This document shows, one piece after another, positions 8,399-18,084 of a DNA stretch of 64,000 bases (position 1 is its first letter; every line of letters begins with the position of its first letter). The stretch is from UBA4465 sp002292365. Its GTDB lineage: Bacteria; Bacteroidota; Bacteroidia; Cytophagales; Cyclobacteriaceae. The stretch lies in NCBI GenBank assembly GCA_943788615.1, contig CALSQY010000004.1:62001-126000 (forward strand), in the 5' to 3' direction. Both the position numbers and the translations under genes were made by a program. The notes under the pieces were generated by a model. That model made no database searches and had not been told where the DNA came from. It saw nothing but the letters and a program-made list of their open reading frames with translations.

Positions 8399-9344
8399 AT
8401 GTTGCTTGACTTTGAAAAACCCATTGCAGAATTAGAATCGAAACTCAATGACATGAAACAACTTGCTATTGAAAGTGACGTCGATGTTTCTCAGGCGATG
8501 AAGAAACTTGAGGAAAATATTATTTCGTTAAAGAATGATACTTTTAAAAATCTGACCAGATGGCAACGAATACAACTTTCAAGACATCCAGAAAGACCCT
8601 ACACGTTGGATTATATTTATGAAATCACTTCTGAGTTCATTGAACTGCATGGTGATCGTAATGTGGGGGATGATAAGGCAGTGGTAGGGGGCTTTGCAGA
8701 GATTGACGGTGAAACCATCATGATCATTGGCCAGCAAAAAGGTAGAAATACCAAGCAGCGACAAGAAAGAAACTTTGGGATGGCAAACCCTGAGGGGTAT
8801 AGAAAGGCCCTTCGCCTTATGAAGCTGGCTGAAAAGTTCAATAAGCCGATTGTTACGCTGATCGATACACCGGGAGCCTTTCCCGGTATAGAAGCTGAAG
8901 AAAGAGGTCAGGGTGAAGCCATAGCTAAAAACTTGAAAGAAATGTTTACCCTCAAAGTCCCTGTAATTTGTGTAGTTATTGGAGAGGGGGCTTCTGGGGG
9001 TGCTTTGGGAATTGCTATTGGAGACAAAGTACTCATGATGGAAAATGCTTGGTATTCCGTAATTTCTCCCGAAAACTGTTCAACTATATTGTGGAGAAGT
9101 TGGGATTATAAGGAACAAGCCGCAGATGTATTGAAACCTACGGCAAAAGACATGTTAAAGCTTAAGCTTATCGACGGAATCATTAAAGAGCCATTAGGAG
9201 GGTGCGCATACCAACCTGCAGGAGAGTGCTGTTTTCTTGAAGAAAGCTCTAATGAGTAACCTTGAATCATTAAAAAAGAAATCTTCGGAAGAGCGTATTG
9301 CCGATCGAATGGATAAGTTTGGATCCATGGGCGTTTATAGCTAA
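8399..9344 (+). CDS. accA: Acetyl-CoA carboxylase carboxyltransferase subunit alpha, frameshift near the end
   Basis: AccA catalyses, with AccD, carboxyl transfer from biotin to acetyl-CoA, the first step of fatty acid synthesis. The first 267 residues are canonical: RHPERPYTLDY near residue 61, the LHGDR motif near 81, LIDTPGAFPG near 156 and GEGASGGALGI near 196. The uninterrupted frame ends at 9259 with a tail unlike the family. Removing one G from GGG at 9200-9202 restores the family motif (GGAH) and a normal C-terminus up to the TAA at 9342-9344, giving 314 residues, the usual length. Because accA is essential wherever type II fatty acid synthesis is used, an assembly indel is more likely than a real mutation. 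Confidence 0.92.
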
Positions 9345-9355
9345 TGCCTTGAACA

Positions 9356-10108
9356 ATGGTCAGATCTCGTGAAGGAAACAGCATCGGTCTGGCCCTTTCT
9401 GGAGGGGGGTGTCGCAGTGTTGCCCATTTGGATATGATGCAAGCGCTTATTGAACAAGGGTTTTCTTTCAGTCGGATTGCTGGAAGCAGTGCGGGCCATC
9501 ATTGGGGCGCTGTATTGTCAAGGTATCATGCCCAAAGAAATTTTGAAAATTCTCAATAACCTCAATTACTTTAGCTTTTTTAGACCAGCTTTGAATTGGC
9601 AGCCCCTTTTAAACTTGGAGAAAGTCATTCACTTTCTAAGTATTCATCTCCCTGTAGATGATTTTTCATCTCTTCATACTCCATTGGTGGTAGTTGCTAC
9701 TGATTTGAAAAAAGAGAAAATTAAATATTTTAAAAAAGTGGAATTATGTAGACTCCTGATAGCATCTTGTAGTATTCCTGTAGTTTTTAGTCCTGTAAAA
9801 ATTAAGGGTGATCGCTTATGTTGATGGAGGTTTATTAAATAACTTACCGATTGAGCCTTTGAAAAAAAATGTAATTATGTGATCGTCTGCATTGCAATCC
9901 CATAGGATAATACGGACCAGTGTAAATTGGAAAAAGCAACTCGAGCGTTCTTGGCTCTTGGCCATTTCTTTTAGAGATCGACTTAAAATAAAAAAATAGA
10001 TTTATTTTGAGAGCCTCCTGAATTATCCAGCTATCATGTTTTTGATTTTAAAAGGCTAGATACAATATTTATATAGGTTATGATTATGCCTTAACAGTAG
10101 TTGAGTAA
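9356..10108 (+). pseudogene. Patatin-like phospholipase, multiply frameshifted
   Basis: The ATG at 9356 opens a bacterial patatin: the oxyanion loop SGGGCRSVAH, then nucleophile motif GSSAG near residue 43. After that the frame shifts at about 9493-9500 to continue as IIGALYCQG, KILNNLNYFSFF and VVVATDLKKEKIKYF. A further shift near 9815 leads to the catalytic-Asp motif VDGGLLNNLPIEPL, and the family-typical C-terminus FDFKRLDTIF...GYDYAL is recoverable only with more indels and stops between 9880 and 10090. The intact ancestor would be about 250 residues. With at least four lesions, some outside homopolymers, this looks like a real decaying gene or a very poor assembly patch. It follows accA by 12 bases. 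Confidence 0.75.
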
Positions 10109-10137
10109 GGCGAAATCTGAATGTTTAATAAATAGTT

Positions 10138-10692
10138 ATGTTCGAAATTAAACGGAATTTTTTTAAGTTTTGCTTTTGGATTTTGGGATGGAAAGTAGTG
10201 GGAAATCCTCCTAAGATCAAAAAGTATATGATTACTGTGGCTCCTCATACCAGTGGATGGGATTTTTTAGTAGGTATTGCTGCAAAAAATATTGTCAGAT
10301 TAGAAGGTCAGTTTTTGGGGAAAAAATCCCTATTTGACCTTCCCGTTGTTGGACAAGTCATGCGTTACTGTGGGGGACATCCAGTGAATCGCACTACCAA
10401 GTCAAATGTTGTGGATAATGTCGCTGAACTGTTTCAAAAAAATGAAGAATTTGTGATGGTTATTGCTCCTGAAGGAACCAGAACTTATCAAAAAGAGTGG
10501 AAGACAGGATTCTATTTTATCGCGTTGAAAGCGAAGGTACCCATTGTCATGGCTGGTTTTGATTTTAAACGAAAGCTCGTTGAGCTCAAAGAGCCATTCA
10601 TGCCCACTGGGGATGTCTTAAAAGACATCGAAATGATGAAGGGATACTATAAAACAGTCACTGGAAAGTATCCAGAACTGGGGGTTCATTGA
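10138..10692 (+). CDS. PlsC-like 1-acylglycerol-3-phosphate acyltransferase family protein
   Basis: The 184-residue protein has the acyltransferase H-x4-D box (PHTSGWD, residues 36-42) and the phosphate-binding motif PEGTR (about residue 120). There is one hydrophobic N-terminal segment (FFKFCFWILGW). These short homologues transfer acyl chains to lysophosphatidic acid or a related lipid at the inner membrane. At 184 residues it is shorter than the main PlsC (about 240) and may have a specialised acceptor. The frame is intact, unlike the two genes upstream. Confidence 0.85.
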   Translation: MFEIKRNFFKFCFWILGWKVVGNPPKIKKYMITVAPHTSGWDFLVGIAAKNIVRLEGQFLGKKSLFDLPVVGQVMRYCGGHPVNRTTKSNVVDNVAELFQKNEEFVMVIAPEGTRTYQKEWKTGFYFIALKAKVPIVMAGFDFKRKLVELKEPFMPTGDVLKDIEMMKGYYKTVTGKYPELGVH

Positions 10693-10706
10693 TTATGAAC
10701 TACCCC
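10681..10706. terminator. Possible bidirectional terminator between convergent genes
   Basis: GGGG-TTCAT and ATGAA-(CTA)-CCCC form a 9-bp hairpin with a 3-base bulge between the convergent acyltransferase and zinc-ribbon genes. It overlaps the acyltransferase stop, and a short T-run follows on the plus strand. Confidence 0.4.
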
Positions 10707-10730
10707 TTTAATACTTCTAGAATAAATTAA

Positions 10731-11528
10731 CTACTCTTTCTTAGCCGCTACCTTCTTAGTGGTGGCTCGCTTGGTTCTTCTTTTGGGCACTACTTCAGGC
10801 TCAATGACTTCGATGACATCTGCTAAGATTCTACCGCAATGCTCACAAATAATGATCTTTTTCTTTTCTCTAACTTCCGCTTGCTTTTGAGCAGGGACGA
10901 TGTTAAAACATCCTCCGCATGCATTTCGATTGACCGGTACTACAGCGAGTCCATTTCGCATATTTTTTCTGGTACGCTCATAAGACACAAGCAGCCGTGC
11001 ATCCACTTTTTTAGCTAAAGATTCCCTTGACTTCAGATATTTTTTTTCATCCTCTTCTGATTCAGCAGTAATGGTTGAAAGTTCTTTTTTCTTGGCGACA
11101 AGATCTTTTTCTCTTTCTTCAAGACGATGCTTGGTTTCTTCTATCTCTGTGTTCTTCAGTTCAATTTTACCATACGCCTCTTTGATCTTCTTTTCGAGAA
11201 TTTGAATTTCAAGATGCTGCAGTTCCATTTCTTTGGTGATGGCATCATATTCTCGATTGTTTCGAACATTCATCTGCTGTTCTTCATATTTTTTTATGAA
11301 TCTCTCAGCATCTTTGATGGCGGTTTTGTTGTTATCAATCAGGCTCTCGACATCATCTAAGTCTTGATTTTGTTTTTCAACTCTTGTTTGATAACCTGTT
11401 ATCTCATCTTCAAGATCCATTACTTCTTCAGGAAGTGCACCTCTGATCTTGATTAATTCATCTAGATCGATGTCAATTTTTTGTAATTTGGATAATGCCT
11501 CTAATTTTTTTGCTACCGAATGTTCCAT
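10731..11528 (-). CDS. Coiled-coil protein with C-terminal C4 zinc ribbon
   Basis: The 265-residue protein is a long charged coiled coil (about residues 5-185) followed by a zinc ribbon. The four cysteines sit as CGGC near residue 205 and CEHC near residue 229. The basic Lys/Arg/Ala-rich tail (KRRTKRATTKK) is typical of Bacteroidota members. The family is widespread and almost always adjacent to nif3, as here (6 bases downstream). Its molecular role is not established; nucleic-acid or ribosome association is only inference from the basic tail. No signal peptide, so cytoplasmic. Confidence 0.88.
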   Translation of the reverse strand: MEHSVAKKLEALSKLQKIDIDLDELIKIRGALPEEVMDLEDEITGYQTRVEKQNQDLDDVESLIDNNKTAIKDAERFIKKYEEQQMNVRNNREYDAITKEMELQHLEIQILEKKIKEAYGKIELKNTEIEETKHRLEEREKDLVAKKKELSTITAESEEDEKKYLKSRESLAKKVDARLLVSYERTRKNMRNGLAVVPVNRNACGGCFNIVPAQKQAEVREKKKIIICEHCGRILADVIEVIEPEVVPKRRTKRATTKKVAAKKE

Positions 11529-11534
11529 GCAGAA

Positions 11535-12630
11535 TTAAAAATAATTTATTGGATTTGTATTTACCTCAGATAAACGAACTGCAATATTAGTGAATTTTTC
11601 ATTTAAAAAATCACATAACAATTGCTTTGTGAATACTTCGCTTTCATAATGTCCAATATCGGCAATGGTTATCCGACCATCTGCTTCAAAAAAGTCATGA
11701 TATTTAAAGTCGGCGCTGATGAAAATATCGGCCCCCAATGCACAAGCATCATTAAGTAAAAAGCTTCCAGAACCCCCACAAACAGCAATTTTTTCAACAT
11801 TTTTACTTATTAAGGGTGTATGCCGAATATGTTTTAGGTCCATTGATGATTTGAGATGATCAAGAAAATCCATGATCGGCATAGGATTTGATAATTGACC
11901 TATTAAACCAGCCCCTAAATTTTCTTGATTATTTTCTAATGAAGTTAAATAGTAGGCAACTTCCTCGTATGGATGTGCGGACTTGAGCGCAGATAAGACG
12001 ATATCTTTTTTATGACGAGGTAAAATCACTTCAATTCTACTTTCTTTTACAGATTCAAGCTTATCTAGGCTACCCAAAGTAGGGTTTGCACCCGCTGCAG
12101 GTTTAAAAACACCTTCTCCTGTGATATTAAAACTGCATTCTTTGTAATTGCCGATATCACCCGCTCCCGCTTGATGTAGTGCCTTTAGTATCTTGGATTT
12201 GTACTCAATTGGCACAAAGGTTACCAGCTTGTGTAGTGCATTCGTCATGGGACGAAGGACTTGCCTGTGTATTAATTTGAGTCTATGGGCAATCATTCCA
12301 TTAACTCCATGCATAACATTATCTAAATTTGTATGAATGGCATATATAGCCAAATCATTTTTTATGGCTTTAATCAAACATCGATTTACCCAATGATTTC
12401 CAGACAGCTTTTTAATGCCCTTAAATACGATGGGATGGTGAGAGATGATCATATTGCATCTGGTTTTTTAATGCTTCCTCTATGACTGATTCAGTGAGGT
12501 CGAGAGAGATCAGACAGCCCTTAATGGGCATCTCTTCATCGCCAACGATGAGACCCGAATTATCATAAGATTCTTGAAAAGGCAGTGGAGCCCATTCTTG
12601 TAAGCTTTTCGTAATATCTTTGACCTTCAT
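11535..12630 (-). CDS. Nif3-like dinuclear metal-centre protein, frameshifted
   Basis: Nif3/DUF34 proteins form toroidal hexamers with two metal ions per subunit and are often labelled GTP cyclohydrolase I type 2 homologues, although the true substrate is unsettled. The N-terminal part (ATG at 12630, MKVKDI) runs to about residue 57 and then continues in another frame as MIISHHPIVFKGIK, whose HH is a metal-ligand motif. The PII-like insert and the C-terminal block (ADIGHYESE) follow. The break lies at about 12455-12465. One base too many is present, and correction gives 364 residues, the normal length. It is co-transcribed with the zinc-ribbon gene, and its start is only 12 bases from that of lpxK. 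Confidence 0.87.
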
Positions 12631-12642
12631 TTGATAGGTTTT

Positions 12643-13674
12643 ATGGCTTGGTGGCAACTTATTTTATTTCCTTTTGCGTTAATATACGATCTTATTACAA
12701 GATTTCGCAATCATTTATATAACATTAAACAGAGAACTTCAATAAAATTTGAAGCGAATGTCATTGGTGTTGGAAATCTTGAGGTGGGAGGAACGGGGAA
12801 GTCGCCCATGATCGATTTTTTGATTCAACATTTTCTGAGTAAAAATAGGGAAATTGCTACATTAAGTAGGGGTTATGGGAGAAAAACGCGTGGGTTTAGG
12901 TTGGGTAGTTCTTCAGATACGGCCGCAACCTTGGGTGATGAGCCGATGATCTATCAGAAAAAATATGGAGATCAAATTTCAGTAGCTGTAGCCGAAGCTC
13001 GAGCCATTGGCATTCCTTATCTCTTGGCACATAATAATGATATTGATGTGATTTTGCTTGATGATGCGTATCAACACCGATCAGTTGAGCCTAGCTTATC
13101 TATATTACTTTCGACATATAAAAATCCTTTTTTTGACGATTTTTTGTTACCAACCGGTCGGTTGAGGGAAGCACGTCAAGGGGCACGTCGGGCGGATATT
13201 ATCTGCTTCACCAAAGCTCCTGTTGATATGAGTGACCAAGAACAGCAGCAGATGATTGCAAGGACACGATCGTATCATCCCGACGCACCAATCTTTTTTA
13301 CCCACATAGCGTATGCACCTCTCATTTCTTTTGGAACAGCAAAGGCCAAACAAAAAGTGATTGGGATCGGAGGAATTGCGGATAACCAGGTATTTGAATC
13401 CTACTTAAAATCAAATTTTGAGGTAGTTGAGTTTTATAAATTTGCAGATCATCATGATTATAAGGCAGATGAGATCAATAAAATTGTCGAGGTTATGGCG
13501 CATCATGAGGCCATGCTCGTGACCACTGAAAAAGATTTCATCAAACTGGGTGATTTTAAAAACCTAAGAGCTAAAAGTTGTTTTTATTTGCCCATTGAAA
13601 TTAAATTCATTAAAGGTCAGTCAAACTTTCTGAAATTGGTCGACGATGCTATGAAAAAATATCCAAAGTATTGA
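12643..13674 (+). CDS. lpxK: Tetraacyldisaccharide 4'-kinase
   Basis: LpxK phosphorylates the 4' position of the lipid A disaccharide at the inner membrane. The 343-residue protein has one N-terminal membrane anchor (WWQLILFPFALIYDLI) and a Walker A motif GNLEVGGTGKSP near residue 45. The family signature LSRGYGR is near residue 76 and LDDAYQHR near 140. The ATG at 12643 is preferred to a TTG at 12631 because it places the membrane anchor normally. The gene is divergent from nif3 with a 12-base interval, so its promoter must lie inside the nif3 coding region. It overlaps the downstream porin gene by 1 base (TGATG). Confidence 0.93.
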   Translation: MAWWQLILFPFALIYDLITRFRNHLYNIKQRTSIKFEANVIGVGNLEVGGTGKSPMIDFLIQHFLSKNREIATLSRGYGRKTRGFRLGSSSDTAATLGDEPMIYQKKYGDQISVAVAEARAIGIPYLLAHNNDIDVILLDDAYQHRSVEPSLSILLSTYKNPFFDDFLLPTGRLREARQGARRADIICFTKAPVDMSDQEQQQMIARTRSYHPDAPIFFTHIAYAPLISFGTAKAKQKVIGIGGIADNQVFESYLKSNFEVVEFYKFADHHDYKADEINKIVEVMAHHEAMLVTTEKDFIKLGDFKNLRAKSCFYLPIEIKFIKGQSNFLKLVDDAMKKYPKY

Positions 13675-15569
13675 TGTTGAGAATTGTATTTTTAAAATCA
13701 ATTTTAATGGTTGCCCTCCTCTTAGGGTTGACTTCCTCTAGTTTTTCACAAATCTTAGATGATTCTACTGTTTTGGTTTATGGCCCCTCAACTTTGAACG
13801 TAATTCTGGAGGAAAACTTGAAATCCAATGACAAGAGATTGGTTTTTATTGATACCCTTGTTGGAAACTTAGACCGATTTACCGCTTATGGTAGGTCAGA
13901 TTATAAACTGCAAAATTTGGGAAATATAGGTACCGCGTTGTTTCCTGTGTTTTATGACTTGCCCAGTGCCATTGGTGCCCATGCAGGTTACCATGCTTTT
14001 GATCCTTTGACTACGCAGCCCGCAGCTATTCAATATTATGATACCAAGTCACCTTTTATGAAATTAAATGTAGTATTTGGTGGAAAAAACAGGTCCTTGG
14101 CCAACTTTAGTTTTACACAAAACATTCAACCTGATTGGAATTTTGGCTTTGAGTATTACCGAAGTACAGCTGATAAACAAATTGGAACCGAAACGATTAA
14201 TGATAGAAATGTGATCAATACGGTTTTGAATGTGCATTCTAGTTATAGGCATCCCAATAAGCCTTATCAAGTCTTATTTAATCTGATGTCCTTCAACAAT
14301 GACGTGGATGAAACAGGAGGTTTGTACTTTGATGAGGTAGATTCTTTGATAGATAAAGAAGATAAATTTCAGTATGAAAATAATTCTATTTTTCTAGAAA
14401 ATGCCAAAGTGAAGGATTCAAGATTAACTTTTCATTTGTACCAGCAATATGATTTATTCAAAAACTTCCAATTGTATCATCAATTTGATCAAGAGAAGCA
14501 GGTAAACTTATTCAGTGATTTTAATGAGAACAATGGAGGAGGAGGTGATTACAAGGATTATTATGATCAGTTTTTGATTGATCCGGACAGTACTTATCAC
14601 AAGTCCACTTTTCGTACCCTCTCCAATGAGGTCGGTTTGATTGGAAAACTGTCTTCTATTTTTTATCGTTTTTATATCAAAAACAGAGTGGTCAATCATG
14701 AAGCACTGTATTTTAATCCCATGTCTAGAAAAGTAGAAAATTACCTAGGGGGTAGGGTTGATTTTAGATGGAAAGAGATTTTTGAAATACAAGGATCAGC
14801 AGAACTCATGCAAACGGGTGAATATAATTTTAAGGGATCATTGAAGAGTGAATTAGTTAATTTAGAGTATAAAAGCATGCTTTATCAGCCCTCTTCATTG
14901 AAGCAACGCTTTTTTGGCAATCATTATGAATGGGATCATGATTTCGACAATGTATTTTCCAATCAAATCAATGGATCTCTGTCTTTGAAATGGTGGCAAT
15001 TTCAATTCATTCCTAAAATATCGTTAACCACCTATAGCAACTATGTCTATTTTGGCTCAAGATAAAATGCCAAATGTTGCCGCTGATGCCAATCTGATCA
15101 GTCAGCTGGGGGGTGAAATCAATCTTTTTCTTCCTACCAACAAAACTCCTGGGTTATGGTTTTCGTTTTAAAAATGAGGTCATCTTTACCGAAGTTTCAG
15201 GTGGCCAAAGCGATGCCTTTAGAATACCTACCACTTTCCTGAATATGAAAGCTTACTGGGAGGGAAGTTGGTTTAACCATACGATTCCTGTACAAATTGG
15301 TATTGATGTTCATCACAAATCAGCTTATTATGCCAATGCCTATGATCCAGTAACCCAACAGTTTTATCTACAAAATGACGAAAAAATATTTGAAGGATAC
15401 AGTTATCCAGCCAATCTGTTTTGGAATATGCGGATTGAGAAAGTTTTTCTTTTTATTAAATCTACACATATAAGTCAGCCAAATGACGGGGGGTATTTTG
15501 TTACACCAAAATACCCAGGACAGCAGCGGGTACTTGGATTTTGGATTTAAATGGTTATTTTTTGATTAG
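13674..15569 (+). CDS. Putative outer-membrane beta-barrel porin (Porin_10-like), three frameshifts
   Basis: The signal peptide (residues 1-24, ending SSFSQ) is followed by a long series of amphipathic strands with aromatic ends, as in the putative porins of Bacteroidota. The first frame ends at 15065. One extra G at 15054-15055, one extra T in T5 at 15125-15129 and one extra G at 15543-15544 explain all breaks. Correction gives about 630 residues ending in the barrel-type signature DFGFKWLFFD with a terminal aromatic strand. The start overlaps the lpxK stop, so both share a transcript, fitting outer-membrane biogenesis. The transported substrate is unknown. Confidence 0.8.
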
Positions 15570-16075
15570 ACGTAAAAAAAATAATAACCCCTCACAGTAA
15601 GGAGAGCGTTTTTTTTGCACTTTTCCAAGTGCAGGTAGAAAATTGATAGAAAGAATTTATACACCCGATACGTTGTTTGGAATAGACTCAATTTTTTCAA
15701 TTTTTTTGGTGCTATAATATGTCATTATTTTCCCTCTTTTCTCCAGCCCTCCTCCTCATCGATCTGGTCCTTGAATGTAAAGGCATTAATCTTTATTTTT
15801 CAAAAAAAAATCAATGTACAGTCTTGATTAACAGTTGTAAATTGGGAGAGGTTCAGGCTTATTTTGAGGTGCTAAAGAAGGAAGTATTTCATGAGTTATT
15901 GAGGTGAGAGTGATGCTTTTTGATTTATGGGATAACTAATGGGACATAGTGCTTCAAGAGTTTTTTTATTACCAATCATCATCAAAAAAACGATAAATAC
16001 TAGTAATTTGATTTTTATTGAAGTTTTAGTTACCTTCAATTTTTTTCACTTTTATCAACCTATAAAACTCAATCT
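15570..16075 (+). other. Intergenic region with one doubtful 62-codon ORF
   Basis: 506 bases without a recognised gene. An ORF at 15719-15907 (62 codons, hydrophobic N-terminus, then a charged stretch) shows no family motif and no clear signal peptide, and is probably chance. The last 30 bases hold the leader shared with the downstream paralogue (see 16051-16063). Confidence 0.35.
16051..16063 (+). promoter_or_regulatory. Leader motif shared by the two tandem secreted paralogues
   Basis: TTTTATCAACCTA lies 13 bases before the ATG of the first secreted protein. The same 13 bases recur at 16973-16985, 15 bases before the second. It may be a translation or regulatory leader retained after duplication. 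Function is not known. Confidence 0.4.
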
Positions 16076-16861
16076 ATGAAACGATTATTAACATTATTTA
16101 TCTGCTTAAGTATTTCTATGAGCACTTTTGCACAATATGCGTCTGCCAGCTATATTGTTTTACATGAAGGTATGGAAAATGATTATCTCCAACTGGAAAG
16201 TGTTTGGCAAGCTTATCACAAAGAGTCCATTGCTATGGGTCGCAAGACTGGCTGGTCTATCTGGAAAATAGCTAAGAATCGAGATGATTCCTATGAGCCT
16301 GGGACCTATCCAGATTACCTGATCATGGAACAGTTTTCTTCAAAGAAGCAAATGGATGAAGAATTTAATCGATATGCTGAAGGTTATGAAAGCATGAAGA
16401 CCATAATGAAAAAAGATCTCAAAGGGAAATACTCTAACAAACAGATAGAAAAGATTTTAGCAAAAGCTCCTAAAAAAGAAGTTAGGAACTACATACACGA
16501 GCTGGTTGCTGCAACACCCATGACTGGTGGTGATATCAAGGTGGGTGATGTAATGATGGTAGCCACTATGGAACAATTAAGAGATGATTACGAGCAATTC
16601 GAAACCGAATTTTGGCATGATCGATTTTTGCTAGAGAATGTCATGAAGGGAAACCATCGGTTTTGGGGATTTTCAAGAATTATAGATAGAAATGAAGCTG
16701 CTTATGCAGCCCCTACGCACAACGCTTGGAATATGTTTATTGATGGTAAAGAATTGGAAATGCCTGATGATTTTGTGTCAAAGAAAATATTTGAACTCAC
16801 AAGTGAAGTAAGAAAAATGTATACTCCCCAAGAATTAACTTTGGTGTATACTGCTCAATAG
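16076..16861 (+). CDS. Secreted protein of unknown function, paralogue of the next gene
   Basis: The 261-residue protein has a clean signal peptide (cleavage after STFAQ, about residue 20) and no lipobox, so it is probably periplasmic. The rest has alternating strands and helices. The N-terminal half begins YIVLHEGMENDYLQLE and contains GWSIWKI and PDYLIMEQF, resembling a ferredoxin-like ABM/Dabb fold. The second half appears to repeat a similar fold (about residues 140-255). I cannot name the family with certainty. It shares signal-peptide style, length, an aromatic G-W-x-x-W motif and 5' leader with the gene at 17000. A terminator-like hairpin follows. No catalytic residues are recognised. 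Confidence 0.8.
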   Translation: MKRLLTLFICLSISMSTFAQYASASYIVLHEGMENDYLQLESVWQAYHKESIAMGRKTGWSIWKIAKNRDDSYEPGTYPDYLIMEQFSSKKQMDEEFNRYAEGYESMKTIMKKDLKGKYSNKQIEKILAKAPKKEVRNYIHELVAATPMTGGDIKVGDVMMVATMEQLRDDYEQFETEFWHDRFLLENVMKGNHRFWGFSRIIDRNEAAYAAPTHNAWNMFIDGKELEMPDDFVSKKIFELTSEVRKMYTPQELTLVYTAQ

Positions 16862-16900
16862 TGGTGTCAACTCATTGAGTATTGTATAAAAAATTCAAAG

Positions 16901-16938
16901 AAAACTCCTGGCATATCTATATTCTAGGAATTTTTTTT
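16901..16938 (+). terminator. Probable intrinsic terminator
   Basis: AAAACTCCTGG and CTAGGAATTTT pair with one mismatch and one wobble around a loop of about 12 bases, and a run of T follows. It lies 40 bases after the stop of the first secreted paralogue, so the two paralogues are probably transcribed separately. Confidence 0.5.
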
Positions 16939-16999
16939 ATTAAAATTTTTTATTACTTTAAGTTTCTTAAATTTTTATCAACCTAAATAATTAAAAAAA

Positions 17000-17776
17000 A
17001 TGAAAAAAATAATTTTAATACTTTTTAGTACAATTTTCCTCAGTTCTGCATTTGCTCAAGAAACCCCCATTTTATTAAATGCACATTACATAGAAGTCGA
17101 GGGAGATGTAGGTGCTTTTGTAAAAGCAAATAATGAATTTTATAAAAAAATGGCCCAATTAGCAGTAGAAGACGGGAAATGGGAAGGTTGGCAAATGTGG
17201 CAATCATATACAAACCAAAACCAATTTGTCTTTTTTCACCATTTTAAAAACCCCAAGCAATTTGAAGATTGGAATTGGGATTGGACGAGTGATAGAAATG
17301 TCAAAAAAGCTCGTGTTCAAAGACCTGATGAATCGGCTTTTAAAATGATAGGGGGATCAATGGAAGTATATCAAGTGATCTCTACTGCGCTGAGTGGAAC
17401 TGGTTCAGAATATTTTATTATGAATGAGTATAAAGCTCCTAATTGGATCAGTTTCATTGAAAATAACAAGTTATGGGGGGAGCTTTACGTTACTCCACAA
17501 CTAGAAAAAAATCCTGGATTAAATTGGGGATTCGGTATGACTGTTATGAACAATCATACTGAAAATAATAAAATGATAAATTATAATGGTGTCTCATGGG
17601 ATGGTTTTCCCTCTCTTGCAGATCTAATCAATGCTCAAGCATATTCTGAGGGCAAATGGGATTCAGATATAAATTTCCAAGCCTTTTCAAAGGCAGTGAA
17701 TGAATTAGATTTAGGAAATTTTTCAGATGCTAAAAAACAATCAGTTTGGAGAGTACTTGATACAAGCTGGGATTAG
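17000..17776 (+). CDS. Secreted protein of unknown function, paralogue of the preceding gene
   Basis: The 258-residue protein has a signal peptide ending SSAFAQ (residue 20). The mature part begins with a strand AHYIEVEGDVGAF and holds the motif GWQMWQS, parallel to GWSIWKI in its neighbour. It is unusually rich in Trp and Asn. The same two-half architecture of about 115 residues each is suggested. There are no cysteines in the mature part and no catalytic triad that I recognise. It lies 138 bases after the first paralogue with its own copy of the TTTTATCAACCTA leader and a strong terminator downstream. Role unknown; a periplasmic ligand-binding or stress role would be a guess. Confidence 0.8.
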   Translation: MKKIILILFSTIFLSSAFAQETPILLNAHYIEVEGDVGAFVKANNEFYKKMAQLAVEDGKWEGWQMWQSYTNQNQFVFFHHFKNPKQFEDWNWDWTSDRNVKKARVQRPDESAFKMIGGSMEVYQVISTALSGTGSEYFIMNEYKAPNWISFIENNKLWGELYVTPQLEKNPGLNWGFGMTVMNNHTENNKMINYNGVSWDGFPSLADLINAQAYSEGKWDSDINFQAFSKAVNELDLGNFSDAKKQSVWRVLDTSWD

Positions 17777-17800
17777 AGTTTAATTTCAAATAATTTATTT

Positions 17801-17834
17801 AAAAAGGGGTTTCTATACAAGAATCTCCTTTTTT
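17801..17834 (+). terminator. Intrinsic terminator after the second secreted paralogue
   Basis: AAAAAGGGGTTTC and GAATCTCCTTTTT form a 13-position stem with one T-T mismatch and one G-T pair, and the T-run extends beyond the stem. It lies 25 bases after the stop. Confidence 0.7.
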
Positions 17835-18084
17835 TATGACCCACAAGCTTCACACTCAGTAGTATCAATGGAATAGCCATTTTCAAATTTATATCGGCAA
17901 ACACATACCCAGGTAAATCCACAGATATACACCTAAAGAAAATTTGTACTTTTTTTCTTGTAGAGCCTCTCGACTTGGGCGTAGCTTAAATCCATTAAAC
18001 AAAAATAAATTGGACTAGAGCAATCTTTTCGGATGAGAATAATTCACTAAGAATGGGAGATTTTTATTAGTTTTGATTTCAACT

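Noticed and set aside
15719..15907. 62-codon ORF after the porin
   Set aside because: No signal, family motif or neighbour support; probably chance in an AT-rich gap.
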